A stretch of 64,000 nt of DNA from UBA6522 sp965221035. Its GTDB lineage: Bacteria > Pseudomonadota > Gammaproteobacteria > Steroidobacterales > Rariloculaceae. The translations under genes were made by a program, and so were the position numbers. The DNA lies in assembly GCA_965221035.1 (NCBI GenBank), contig OZ244860.1, forward strand, positions 372,001 through 436,000. Reading direction: 5' to 3'. Below the pieces are notes generated by a model. The model was given only the letters and a program-made list of their open reading frames with translations. It made no database searches and had not been told where the DNA came from. Of this stretch, positions 25,519 to 32,865 are shown in pieces (position 1 is the stretch's first letter; every line of letters begins with the position of its first letter).

Positions 25519-26805
25519 ATGAATATCAACGCGATATCGAGACGTTTGTGTATTCTGACGATGGGTGCCGCGCTGGCAGTTCCCCTCGCGGTTCAGCACG
25601 CGCGTGCCCAGGAGGCCCCCAATTTCCTGTTCGATCCAACCTGGCCGCAGCCGTTGCCGAACAACTGGAAGATCGGCGGCATTACCGGACTGGCCGTGGA
25701 CGCCGAAGACAATGTCTGGGTGCTCAACCGGCCGAACGACCTGACGGCGCTGGAACTCAGGGTGGAACCGACGCCACCGATCGCGCTGTGTTGCGCGCGG
25801 CCGCCCTCGATGATCCACTTCGACAGGAACGGCAACGTCATCGGGTCGTTCGATGCGCCCCAGGGACACGGCATGGATGTGGACAATGAGGGATTCGTCT
25901 ATATCGGCCAGGACACGGTCCGCAAGTATGACCCGGACACCGGTCAGGTGGTTGCCGAAATTGCGCGCGCGCCCGAACGCGAGGGCGGCGCACGTGTCGG
26001 GCTCCCACCGCCCGCCGCCCGCGAGCCTGGCCAGGGCAGCCGCGGTCCCGTCATCAATTTCATCACGCCCCGTCCGGCACCCGATCCAGCCGTGGCCGCC
26101 CAGCGGCGGGCGGCGACCGCGGCGTTCCGCGAGCAGTACCCTCCGGAGACGCCCATGATTGTGGGTGGGGTCGAGGAGATCCGGATCGTCGACCAGGACA
26201 ACGAGGTGTACGTCGCCGACAATTACCTGGGCGGCCGGATTCTGGTCTTCGATCTTGAAACCCTGGAATTCAAGCGAGGTTGGGGAGCCTACGGCAAGCC
26301 TCTCGCCGAAATCAGCGTTGATGATGCCGACCGCGAGTACACGCCCAACGGACCCATGCCGCCGGATTTCGTCGGTCACCTGACGGTCAACGTCTCCCAG
26401 GACGGATTGGTGTATGCGGCCGACCGCAATGGGAACCGCATCCACGTCACCACCAGGGAAGGCGAGTTCCTGCAGGAATTCGTTCTGGCGCCCCAGACCG
26501 GCGCCGGTGGCTCAACCGGCGGTGTGGCGTTCTCGCACGATCCCGAACAACAGTATCTCTACATCTCCGATCTGACCAACAACAGGATATGGTTCCTGAA
26601 CCGCGAAGACGGCGCCTTGGTGGGGCAGATGGGCACGATGGCCGACAACGGTGGGCAGTTCTTCGGTTTGCACATGATCGCCGTGGATACCGACGGGAAC
26701 ATCTACACGGGTGAAGTCTTCACCGGTCAACGGGTCCAGCGGTTTGTCCCCGAGGACAGCGAAAGGGGACAGCTGCTCACGGAACTGGCCCAAACGCAGT
26801 ATTAG
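25519..26805 (+). CDS. Exported NHL-repeat beta-propeller protein
   Basis: A 428-residue exported protein with a signal peptide ending near QHARAQE. Repeated NHL-like blades are visible: ITGLAVDAEDNVWVLNRP, GHGMDVDNEGFVYIG, VEEIRIVDQDNEVYVADN, HLTVNVSQDGLVYAADRNGNRI, GVAFSHDPEQQYLYISDLTNNRI and HMIAVDTDGNIYTGE. A Pro/Arg-rich insertion (about residues 155-205) interrupts the fold. Propellers of this sort bind ligands or partners, or act as lyases in the PAL family; no catalytic residues are clear here. It starts 81 bp after the CoA-transferase gene in the same direction and may be in the same unit. Confidence 0.83.
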   Translation: MNINAISRRLCILTMGAALAVPLAVQHARAQEAPNFLFDPTWPQPLPNNWKIGGITGLAVDAEDNVWVLNRPNDLTALELRVEPTPPIALCCARPPSMIHFDRNGNVIGSFDAPQGHGMDVDNEGFVYIGQDTVRKYDPDTGQVVAEIARAPEREGGARVGLPPPAAREPGQGSRGPVINFITPRPAPDPAVAAQRRAATAAFREQYPPETPMIVGGVEEIRIVDQDNEVYVADNYLGGRILVFDLETLEFKRGWGAYGKPLAEISVDDADREYTPNGPMPPDFVGHLTVNVSQDGLVYAADRNGNRIHVTTREGEFLQEFVLAPQTGAGGSTGGVAFSHDPEQQYLYISDLTNNRIWFLNREDGALVGQMGTMADNGGQFFGLHMIAVDTDGNIYTGEVFTGQRVQRFVPEDSERGQLLTELAQTQY

Positions 26806-26816
26806 CGCAGTATTAG
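26795..26816. repeat. 11-bp tandem duplication across a stop codon
   Basis: CGCAGTATTAG occurs twice in tandem; the first copy includes the TAG stop of the NHL-repeat gene. It looks like a small slippage duplication that left the protein unchanged and created a second in-line TAG sequence downstream. Confidence 0.75.
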
Positions 26817-26910
26817 GGTATGCCGGCGGATGGACGCCGGGACGGGGAATGCCCGCGCCAGCCGGCTCGGAGCGCCCGATGATCCCGACGAGCCCGGTCG
26901 CGCGACGATC

Positions 26911-26997
<87 letters not shown>

Positions 26998-27016
26998 CGG
27001 GGTAGCAAGGCGCCCG

Positions 27017-27045
27017 AATGTACTGGCTGTCCCCATGAGTGTCAA
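27017..27045 (-). promoter_or_regulatory. Sigma-70-type promoter of tRNA-Leu, overlapping the rnr start
   Basis: On the minus strand TTGACA (27040-27045) and TACATT (27017-27022) are separated by exactly 17 bp. The tRNA begins 19 bases after the -10 box through a GC-rich discriminator, as is usual for stringently controlled stable RNA. The -35 box coincides with the first codons of the divergent rnr gene. Confidence 0.7.
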
Positions 27046-29198
27046 TTGTGCATCGTAGCCGTTATCGACATCCCATTCCGTCGCGCAACGAGATCGTAAG
27101 GGCGATCGAAGATGCGGGGCGCCCGCTCACCCTTGTGTCACTCGCGGGACAGTTGCGCCTAAAGGGTTCTCGAACCGAGGCGGCCCTCGAGCGCCGGCTC
27201 AAGGTCATGTCCCGGGAGGGTCAACTGATTCGCAATCGCGCACGCGAATACTGCCTTGCGCAGCACCTGGATCTGGCAACTGGTCGGGTACAGGCGCACA
27301 GGGACGGATACGGCTTTCTGACACCCGACAGCGGTGACGAGGATATCTTTCTGCCTTCCAGGGAAATGCGGGGTCTTTGGAGCGGCGATCGCGTTACCGC
27401 CCGCATCAGCTCAACGATCCGTGGCATGGAAGGGCGGGTCGTGGAGATTCTGCAGCGGGCCGTCAATGAGGTCGTTGGCCGATTGGTTCGGGAGGGCGCA
27501 CACCAATGGGTGGAGTCGGAGGGCCGCAAGAGGCAACGGGTGCTCATTCCCCGGGGGCAGGGCATGGGTGCCAGGACCGACGACATGGTTCGGGTCGAAA
27601 TCACCCAGCATCCGACCAGGCGTACCAGTGCCGTGGGGCGAGTCATCGGTTTGCTGGGTCGTTTCGACGATCCTATGACGCAGACTCTTTCCGCCATGAT
27701 GTCGCATGGAATTCCGCACGAATTTACTCCCGGAGTCGAGGCGGAATTGTCGCGGTTGCCCACGGGCGTCCGCGAGGCCGCACGGCAGGGACGCGAGGAC
27801 CTGCGCAGTCTGCCCTTGGTGACCATCGACGGTGCGGATGCAAAGGATTTCGACGACGCGGTCTTTTGCGAGCCGTGCGACGATGGTTGGCGGCTGATCG
27901 TGGCGATCGCCGACGTGGCCCACTACGTTGCAGCGGACACGGAGCTGGACAAGGCGGCCCAGGAGCGGGGCACGTCGGTCTATTTTCCGGACCGGGTGGT
28001 TCCAATGTTGCCGGAGCTCCTGTCGAACGGCCTGTGCTCGCTGCAGCCTGATCTGGAGAGACTCTGTCTGTGCTGCGAGATGCGCGTGACGCGCCAAGGC
28101 GTCGTGAAACAGTCACGTTTCCATGAGGCGGTCATGCGTTCGGCGCGCCGATTCACCTACGACGAAGCCGACCAGCACTTGTCCGGCCATGGCCCTGTTG
28201 TGGCCGCAAGCGCGGGGAATGACGCCGTAATGCGCAGTCTGAACGCCCTGGCCGGCGTATATGAAGCGCTTGTTGCGCGCCGCCGCGCGCGCGGTGCGCT
28301 GGAATTCGAGGTGGACGAGGTCGAACTTCAACTCGATGACGATGGCCGCGTTGCATCCGTCGCGCCCCGGCAGCGCCTGGTCACCCATCGCATCATCGAG
28401 GAGTGCATGATCGCGGCCAACGTGGAAGCCGCCAAGCGACTCAGCAAGGCCCGGATTCCCATCCTTTACCGGGTGCACGACGGTCCGAGTCCGGAACGCG
28501 TGGAAGAGCTGACTCTGCTTCTGCGCAACCTTGGAATCAGGTTTGCCTCGCCCGACCGCCTGCGGGCCGGCGACATGAACAGGATATTGAAGGAAACGGC
28601 AACGGGCCCGGTGGCTGAAATGGTGCAGACCATGTTGCTTCGATGTCTGGCCCGCGCGGATTACAGGCCCAGGAATCGCGGACATTTCGGCCTTGCGCTG
28701 CCGGTCTACACGCATTTCACCTCGCCCATTCGCCGGTACCCGGATCTGCTCGTGCACCGGGCCATCAAACACCTGATCCGCCACGGCGGCCCGAAGGGAT
28801 TCAACTACGAACTTGCCGTCATGGAGCGCCTCGGGAGGCATTGTTCGTACACGGAACAACGCGCCGATGAGGCCGTATGGGATGTGCAGGAGCGTCTCAA
28901 GTGCGAGTTCCTCAAGGGCTGTGTCGGCGAAGAATTTTCGGTGCTCGTCTCCAGAGTCGCACCCTATGGTCTTTTCGTGCGGATCCCGGAACTCCGGATC
29001 GACGGTCTGATTCATCGCACCTCCCTGCCGCGCGACTACTATCAGGTCGGCCCTGGAGGCAGCGCGTTGACGGGAGAAAAAACAGGCACCACGTACCGTC
29101 TGGCGGATCGATTGCAGGTGCGGCTGAAATCGGTAAGCGTCCGGGAGCGCAAGATCGACTTTGTGCCGGTGACCCAATCAGCCGCAACGAAGATCTGA
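27039..29198 (+). CDS. rnr: Ribonuclease R
   Basis: A 719-residue 3'-to-5' exoribonuclease that degrades structured RNA. An N-terminal winged-helix region includes PIPSR, as in E. coli RNase R. Cold-shock domains follow (HRDGYGFLTPD), then the RNB catalytic domain with DGADAKDFDDAVF near residues 264-276 carrying the Mg-binding Asp residues, and a C-terminal S1 domain (FSVLVSRVAPYGLFVRI). The protein is about 95 residues shorter than E. coli RNase R because the Lys-rich tail is missing. The GTG at 27039 is the farthest possible start, since TGA precedes it directly. rlmB follows four bases downstream, the usual neighbour. Confidence 0.95.
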   Translation: MSIVHRSRYRHPIPSRNEIVRAIEDAGRPLTLVSLAGQLRLKGSRTEAALERRLKVMSREGQLIRNRAREYCLAQHLDLATGRVQAHRDGYGFLTPDSGDEDIFLPSREMRGLWSGDRVTARISSTIRGMEGRVVEILQRAVNEVVGRLVREGAHQWVESEGRKRQRVLIPRGQGMGARTDDMVRVEITQHPTRRTSAVGRVIGLLGRFDDPMTQTLSAMMSHGIPHEFTPGVEAELSRLPTGVREAARQGREDLRSLPLVTIDGADAKDFDDAVFCEPCDDGWRLIVAIADVAHYVAADTELDKAAQERGTSVYFPDRVVPMLPELLSNGLCSLQPDLERLCLCCEMRVTRQGVVKQSRFHEAVMRSARRFTYDEADQHLSGHGPVVAASAGNDAVMRSLNALAGVYEALVARRRARGALEFEVDEVELQLDDDGRVASVAPRQRLVTHRIIEECMIAANVEAAKRLSKARIPILYRVHDGPSPERVEELTLLLRNLGIRFASPDRLRAGDMNRILKETATGPVAEMVQTMLLRCLARADYRPRNRGHFGLALPVYTHFTSPIRRYPDLLVHRAIKHLIRHGGPKGFNYELAVMERLGRHCSYTEQRADEAVWDVQERLKCEFLKGCVGEEFSVLVSRVAPYGLFVRIPELRIDGLIHRTSLPRDYYQVGPGGSALTGEKTGTTYRLADRLQVRLKSVSVRERKIDFVPVTQSAATKI

Positions 29199-29202
29199 CG
29201 CC

Positions 29203-29979
29203 ATGGGTGGCGAATCCCATTGTGTATACGGCCTGCACGCGGTGCGCGCGCTGGTCGAACGGCGTCCGGAGGCCATTCGCGGGGCGGTCGTGCAGAAGGG
29301 GTTGCGGTCGGATGCCCTGATGGCGCTGCGGCGGTCGCTGGAGGGCCAGGGCGTGCCCGTGGAGGAATTCGACAGGAACAGGTTGGACCAGATGAGCGGT
29401 GGTGGCCGCCATCAGGGAGTGCTTGTGCGGGCAACCGGCATCGGTGAAATGGGGGTGGCGGACTTCGAGCGTCTGGCGCTTGGGCGTGGTCGAGCATTTT
29501 TCTGCCTCGTGCTGGACGGGCTCCAGGACCCGCGCAATCTTGGGGCCTGTCTGCGCACCGCGGACGCGGCCGGGGTGGACGCGGTCGTTGTGCCGAAGCG
29601 CCGCGCGGCAAGCCTGACCGGGGCGGCGCTCAAGGCTGCCAGCGGCGCGGCGGTGACCGTCCCATTGGTGCGCGTAACCAATCTGGCCCGCACGCTTCGC
29701 TGGTTGCGCGACGTCGGCGTCCGGATTGCCGGGGCGGACGGCGGCGCCGACCGGACGATCCACCAGGCAAGTTTCGAATTGCCCTTGGCGATTGTATGCG
29801 GCGGCGAAGGCCGGGGGCTGAGACGCCTTACACGCAGCCTGTGTGACGAAGTGCTGTCGATCCCCATGTGGGGTGCAGTGGAGAGTCTGAACGTATCGGT
29901 GGCGGTCGGCGTGCTGCTATACGAGGTGCGGCGCCAGGCAAGGCGTAACGGAAGTGGCGAGGCACCGGACGCGCTGTAG
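29203..29979 (+). CDS. rlmB: 23S rRNA (guanosine-2251-2'-O)-methyltransferase RlmB
   Basis: A 258-residue SPOUT/TrmH-family methyltransferase that uses SAM to methylate G2251 in the P loop of 23S rRNA. The N-terminal substrate-binding domain begins CVYGLHAVRALVE. The knotted catalytic domain has motif 1 (LDGLQDPRNLGACLRTADAAG), motif 2 (VCGGEGRGLRRL) and motif 3 (IPMWGAVESLNVSVAVGVLLYE), with the catalytic Asn-x-x-x-x-Arg in NLGACLR. It is four bases from rnr and cotranscribed with it. Confidence 0.95.
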   Translation: MGGESHCVYGLHAVRALVERRPEAIRGAVVQKGLRSDALMALRRSLEGQGVPVEEFDRNRLDQMSGGGRHQGVLVRATGIGEMGVADFERLALGRGRAFFCLVLDGLQDPRNLGACLRTADAAGVDAVVVPKRRAASLTGAALKAASGAAVTVPLVRVTNLARTLRWLRDVGVRIAGADGGADRTIHQASFELPLAIVCGGEGRGLRRLTRSLCDEVLSIPMWGAVESLNVSVAVGVLLYEVRRQARRNGSGEAPDAL

Positions 29980-30239
29980 CGGTTTCGGCAAGGGAACCAG
30001 CGGGATGCAGCGTGACCGGGAGCGACCGGGGAGCGACCGGGGTTGAGGCTGACCGGTAGCTGAAGTAGCATTCGGCGCTGGATGCCCGCAGCGTCCGATT
30101 GTTGCATGCGGAGCGGTTGGAGTCGCCGCCTTGGCGGAGTTTCGACCCCGGTCGCGGATGCAGGGCGGTCGCGGGCGGAAAAATTCGTTTCTCCTTGCCT
30201 CACCGGAGATCGGGGGGCTTTTACCGGAAGGAGCCTGCA
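29980..30239 (+). other. Leader region of the rpsF operon
   Basis: 260 bp without a gene. The first part holds three near copies of GAGCGACCGGG (about 30014-30052) of unknown meaning. The middle can form a small hairpin (CGCCGCCTTGGCGG). The end (CTCACCGGAGATCGGGGGGC, then TTTTACCGGAAGGAG) is a purine-rich leader with two ACCGG boxes before the ribosome-binding site. In many bacteria the S6-S18 complex binds an rpsF leader RNA and represses the operon. Such a site could lie here, but I could not confirm the fold. Confidence 0.4.
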
Positions 30240-31061
30240 TTGAGACACTACGAAGTCGTGTTTCTGGTCCATCCTGACCAGAGCGAAAACGTCCCCGCCA
30301 TGATGGATCGTTACAGGACGATGATCGAGGGTGCCGAGGGGATCGTGCACCGCGAGGAAGACTGGGGTCGCCGCCAGCTCGCTCATTCGATCAACAAGAT
30401 CCACAAGGCGCACTATCTCCTCATGAATATCGAGTGTGGCCAGGAGGCACTCGACGAGCTGGTCGGTGCCTTCAGGTTCAACGATGCCGTACTGCGTTAC
30501 CTGGTCATCAAGCAAGATCGGGCCATCACGGACATGTCGCCGATGGCCAAGGTGCGCGAGGAAGAGCGTGCACGCGAGGAAGCTGCCTCCCAAGCCGAAA
30601 AGGAACGCGCCCGGGCAGCTGCCAAGCGAGCGGCGGAGCGGGCCGCGGCGGAAGCAAGCGCTGAAAAGGCCGAAAAGGATCAGGCCGAAACAGATCAGGC
30701 AGAGGCGGATCAGGCAGGGGAGGATCAGGCGGAGGAGGATAAGCCTGAAGCGGACCAAGCCGAGGCGGATCAGGCCGACGCGGATCAGAGCGAAACAGAT
30801 CAGGCCGAAACAGATCAGTCCGACGCGGATCAGGCCGAAACAGATCAGGCCGAGGCGGATCAGGCCGGTGAGGATCAGGCCGACGCGAACCGGGCTGAGA
30901 AAGATAAGCCAGAGACGAAGCAGCCAGAAGCGGACCCGCCGGAAGCGGATCAGCCCGAGGCGGAGTCAGCCGCCGAAACCGGCGGTGATGCAGCCGAAGA
31001 CGGTGACGAGTCGAAGCAGGACGAGAAAGGGGCAGCCGGCGCTGCGGCCGACGAAAAGTAG
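30240..31061 (+). CDS. rpsF: 30S ribosomal protein S6 with long acidic repeat tail
   Basis: A 273-residue S6, about twice the usual 95-135. The start is TTG with AAGGAG six bases upstream. Residues 1-98 are a normal S6 fold (MRHYEVVFLVHPDQ, WGRRQLAHSINKIHKAHYLL, FRFNDAVLRYLVIK). A charged helix with EEERAREEA and KERARAAAKRAAERAAAEA follows (about 105-145). Residues 147-241 are 19 degenerate pentapeptides with consensus D-Q-A-E-A/T, and a last acidic Gly/Ala-rich part ends AAADEK. S6 binds S18 on the 30S platform. The tail is not seen in standard S6 and would be highly negative. It heads the rpsF-rpsR-yybS-rplI cluster. Confidence 0.95.
   Translation: MRHYEVVFLVHPDQSENVPAMMDRYRTMIEGAEGIVHREEDWGRRQLAHSINKIHKAHYLLMNIECGQEALDELVGAFRFNDAVLRYLVIKQDRAITDMSPMAKVREEERAREEAASQAEKERARAAAKRAAERAAAEASAEKAEKDQAETDQAEADQAGEDQAEEDKPEADQAEADQADADQSETDQAETDQSDADQAETDQAEADQAGEDQADANRAEKDKPETKQPEADPPEADQPEAESAAETGGDAAEDGDESKQDEKGAAGAAADEK
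30678..30962 (+). repeat. 15-bp in-frame tandem repeat array, 19 units, in rpsF
   Basis: Nineteen degenerate 15-bp units, consensus GATCAGGCCGAAACA or GATCAGGCCGAGGCG, run without a break in phase with the codons. The first fourteen are closest to consensus; the last five drift (AACCGG, GATAAG, AAGCAG, GACCCG, GATCAG). All units keep the frame and are rich in Asp, Gln, Ala and Glu. Confidence 0.95.
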
Positions 31062-31072
31062 GGAGGACGGAC

Positions 31073-31297
31073 ATGGCAAGGTACTTCAGACGCAAGAAAT
31101 ATTGCCGGTTTACCGCCGAGAATGTGCAGGAAATCGATTACAAGGATCTTGCCACGCTGAAACAGTACATCACCGAAACGGGCAAGATCGTACCAAGCCG
31201 CATCACGGGCACACGGGCGAACTACCAGCGGCAACTCGCAACGGCGATCAAGCGGGCACGCTTCCTGGCGCTGTTGCCGTATACAGATCAGCACTGA
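31073..31297 (+). CDS. rpsR: 30S ribosomal protein S18
   Basis: 74 residues, the normal S18 length, beginning MARYFRRKKYCRF with the conserved YKDLATLKQYITETGKIVPSRITGT core and the basic ARFLALLPY end. It binds S6 on the platform of the 30S subunit. It lies 11 bp after rpsF with GGGAGGA upstream. No priB-like gene sits between rpsF and rpsR. Confidence 0.98.
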   Translation: MARYFRRKKYCRFTAENVQEIDYKDLATLKQYITETGKIVPSRITGTRANYQRQLATAIKRARFLALLPYTDQH

Positions 31298-31328
31298 GTC
31301 GTCCTGTCCGCGGGGGCGGTTCGGATTC

Positions 31329-32228
31329 ATGGCGGGTTTGGTGCGGTGGCTACTTGCGCGGCGATATCGGCTGGTATTACTGGCGGCGGCCCTGGCGCCG
31401 GTTCCCATCGTCGTCTTTGTCGCTTCGGCGTTGATGACGCTGGAGACGCTTCACCGCGGTTCAAGGGACGGCCTGGTCAGCGCGGCGGCGGCGGCAGTCG
31501 CGGCAATTCCCCTGGCCTGGGTCTTGGGAATCAGCCCCTCCGGTCTGGCGCTGGAGGCGGGCGCGGTGCTGGTCTGCGGCGTCGCCCTGGGTGCGTTATT
31601 GCGTCGCGCGGGGTCATTGGCGCTGGCTTTTCAGGGTGTGGTGCTCCTTTGCGCGGCAGGTTCCCTGTCGGCGGCGCTGATCTGGCCGCAACCCGGCGAG
31701 TGGGTGACCGCCATTCTCGATCGATTCGCCCAGGTCATGCGATCGGGAGGTGCCGCGGAACAGCAGGTAAGTGCGCTGGTCGAGAACCTGTTGCCGTATT
31801 TCACGGGCCTGATGGTCGCGGGCCTGTTTCTGCAACTCATGGTGTCGCTTCTGCTGGGAAGTTGGTGGGCTTCCAGAATGCAGCAGGAATCCCAGTTCGG
31901 TCGGCAATTTCGCGAGCTTCGCCTCGGTCGGGTTCTCGGCATTCCCTTGACATTGCTGATGGCGTCCAGTCTGCTGCTGGACGGACCGATCATGCGCAAC
32001 CTTTTTCCGTTGGCGTTGTTCGCCTTCTGGTTTCAGGGTGTCGCCGTGGTGCATGCCTGGGCATGGGCGAAGCGCTGGAACGCGGGTTTTCTGGTGCCAA
32101 TGTACCTGTTGTTGGTCATTCCGGTAACGGCCGCGGTCACCATACTGTTACTGGCATCGGTCGGATTGGTGGATAACTGGATCGAATTGCGCAAGCCGCT
32201 GAGCGGGCAAGTGCGGAAGGGGAATTGA
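31329..32228 (+). CDS. YybS-like (DUF2232) integral membrane protein
   Basis: A 299-residue membrane protein with about eight helices, starting MAGLVRWLLARRYRLV and ending with a final helix (VTILLLASVGLVDNW) and short basic tail. Its place between rpsR and rplI is the classical position of DUF2232/YybS genes in proteobacteria. The function is not known; the family resembles membrane components of ECF-type systems. It is 31 bp after rpsR and 3 bp before rplI, so it belongs to the ribosomal operon. Confidence 0.85.
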   Translation: MAGLVRWLLARRYRLVLLAAALAPVPIVVFVASALMTLETLHRGSRDGLVSAAAAAVAAIPLAWVLGISPSGLALEAGAVLVCGVALGALLRRAGSLALAFQGVVLLCAAGSLSAALIWPQPGEWVTAILDRFAQVMRSGGAAEQQVSALVENLLPYFTGLMVAGLFLQLMVSLLLGSWWASRMQQESQFGRQFRELRLGRVLGIPLTLLMASSLLLDGPIMRNLFPLALFAFWFQGVAVVHAWAWAKRWNAGFLVPMYLLLVIPVTAAVTILLLASVGLVDNWIELRKPLSGQVRKGN

Positions 32229-32231
32229 CGA

Positions 32232-32783
32232 ATGGAAGTCATACTGTTGGAAAGCGTCGATCACGTCGGCAAGTTTGGTGAGCGCGTCAGCGTGAAGCCT
32301 GGTTACGCGCGCAACTACCTTTTGCCGCAGGGCAAGGCGACGGCAGCTACTCCGGAAAATATCGCCATGTTCGAGGCGCGCCGGGCCGAGCTTGCGGCCA
32401 AGGCCGCTGAGCAGGTCGAGCAGGCCCGTATCCGCGCCGAAGAAATCGGGGGCCTGACCATTACCCTGCACGCCAATACCGGGCCTGAAGGAAAGCTCTT
32501 CGGTTCGGTGGGTGCCGCGGACATTGCCGATGCGCTGAGCGAGCGCGGCACGGCCGTTGAGCGCGGTGCCATTCGCTTGCTCGAAGGGCCGATCCGAGTC
32601 ACCGGCGAGTACGTCGTCCAGGTGCGGTTTCATGCGGAGGTCGACGCGGAATTGACGGTGATTGTGGCGGGCTCGTCCGACCAGGATGAGGTTGAACAGG
32701 AGACGATCGAACCGGAGACGATCGAACCGGAGACGATCGAACCGGAGGCGGGCGAACCGGAACCATCCGACGACAGCCAATAA
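32232..32783 (+). CDS. rplI: 50S ribosomal protein L9 with acidic repeat tail
   Basis: 183 residues against about 149 in most bacteria. The N-domain begins MEVILLESVDHVGKFGERVSV with the conserved PGYARNYLLPQGKA. The long connecting helix is FEARRAELAAKAAEQVEQA, and the C-domain ends near VDAELTVIVAG (about residue 147). Beyond this the chain carries an acidic tail with three perfect ETIEP repeats and one degenerate copy, ending PSDDSQ. L9 binds 23S rRNA near the L1 stalk and limits frameshifting. The tail is unusual and parallels the S6 tail in the same operon. Confidence 0.96.
   Translation: MEVILLESVDHVGKFGERVSVKPGYARNYLLPQGKATAATPENIAMFEARRAELAAKAAEQVEQARIRAEEIGGLTITLHANTGPEGKLFGSVGAADIADALSERGTAVERGAIRLLEGPIRVTGEYVVQVRFHAEVDAELTVIVAGSSDQDEVEQETIEPETIEPETIEPEAGEPEPSDDSQ
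32700..32759 (+). repeat. 15-bp in-frame tandem repeat in rplI
   Basis: GAGACGATCGAACCG occurs three times perfectly in tandem (32700-32744), followed by a degenerate fourth copy (GAGGCGGGCGAACCG). The unit length and frame equal those of the rpsF array, but the sequence differs (Glu-Thr-Ile-Glu-Pro). Confidence 0.95.
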
Positions 32784-32865
32784 GCGGCCGCAAAGGGCAG
32801 ATACGCGGAGCAAAATGGATTGGTCCGTGTGCTAAGCTCATTCGAAGCAGATTCGCCTCCGGACC

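Noticed and set aside
28113..29177. Minus-strand open frame of 354 codons
   Set aside because: Antisense shadow of the RNase R gene.
30678..30962. Regular repeats that might suggest a CRISPR array
   Set aside because: The 15-bp units are contiguous with no spacers, stay in frame with rpsF and encode an acidic tail.
30526..31095. Minus-strand frame rich in Asp-Pro repeats
   Set aside because: It is only the antisense reading of the rpsF repeat array.
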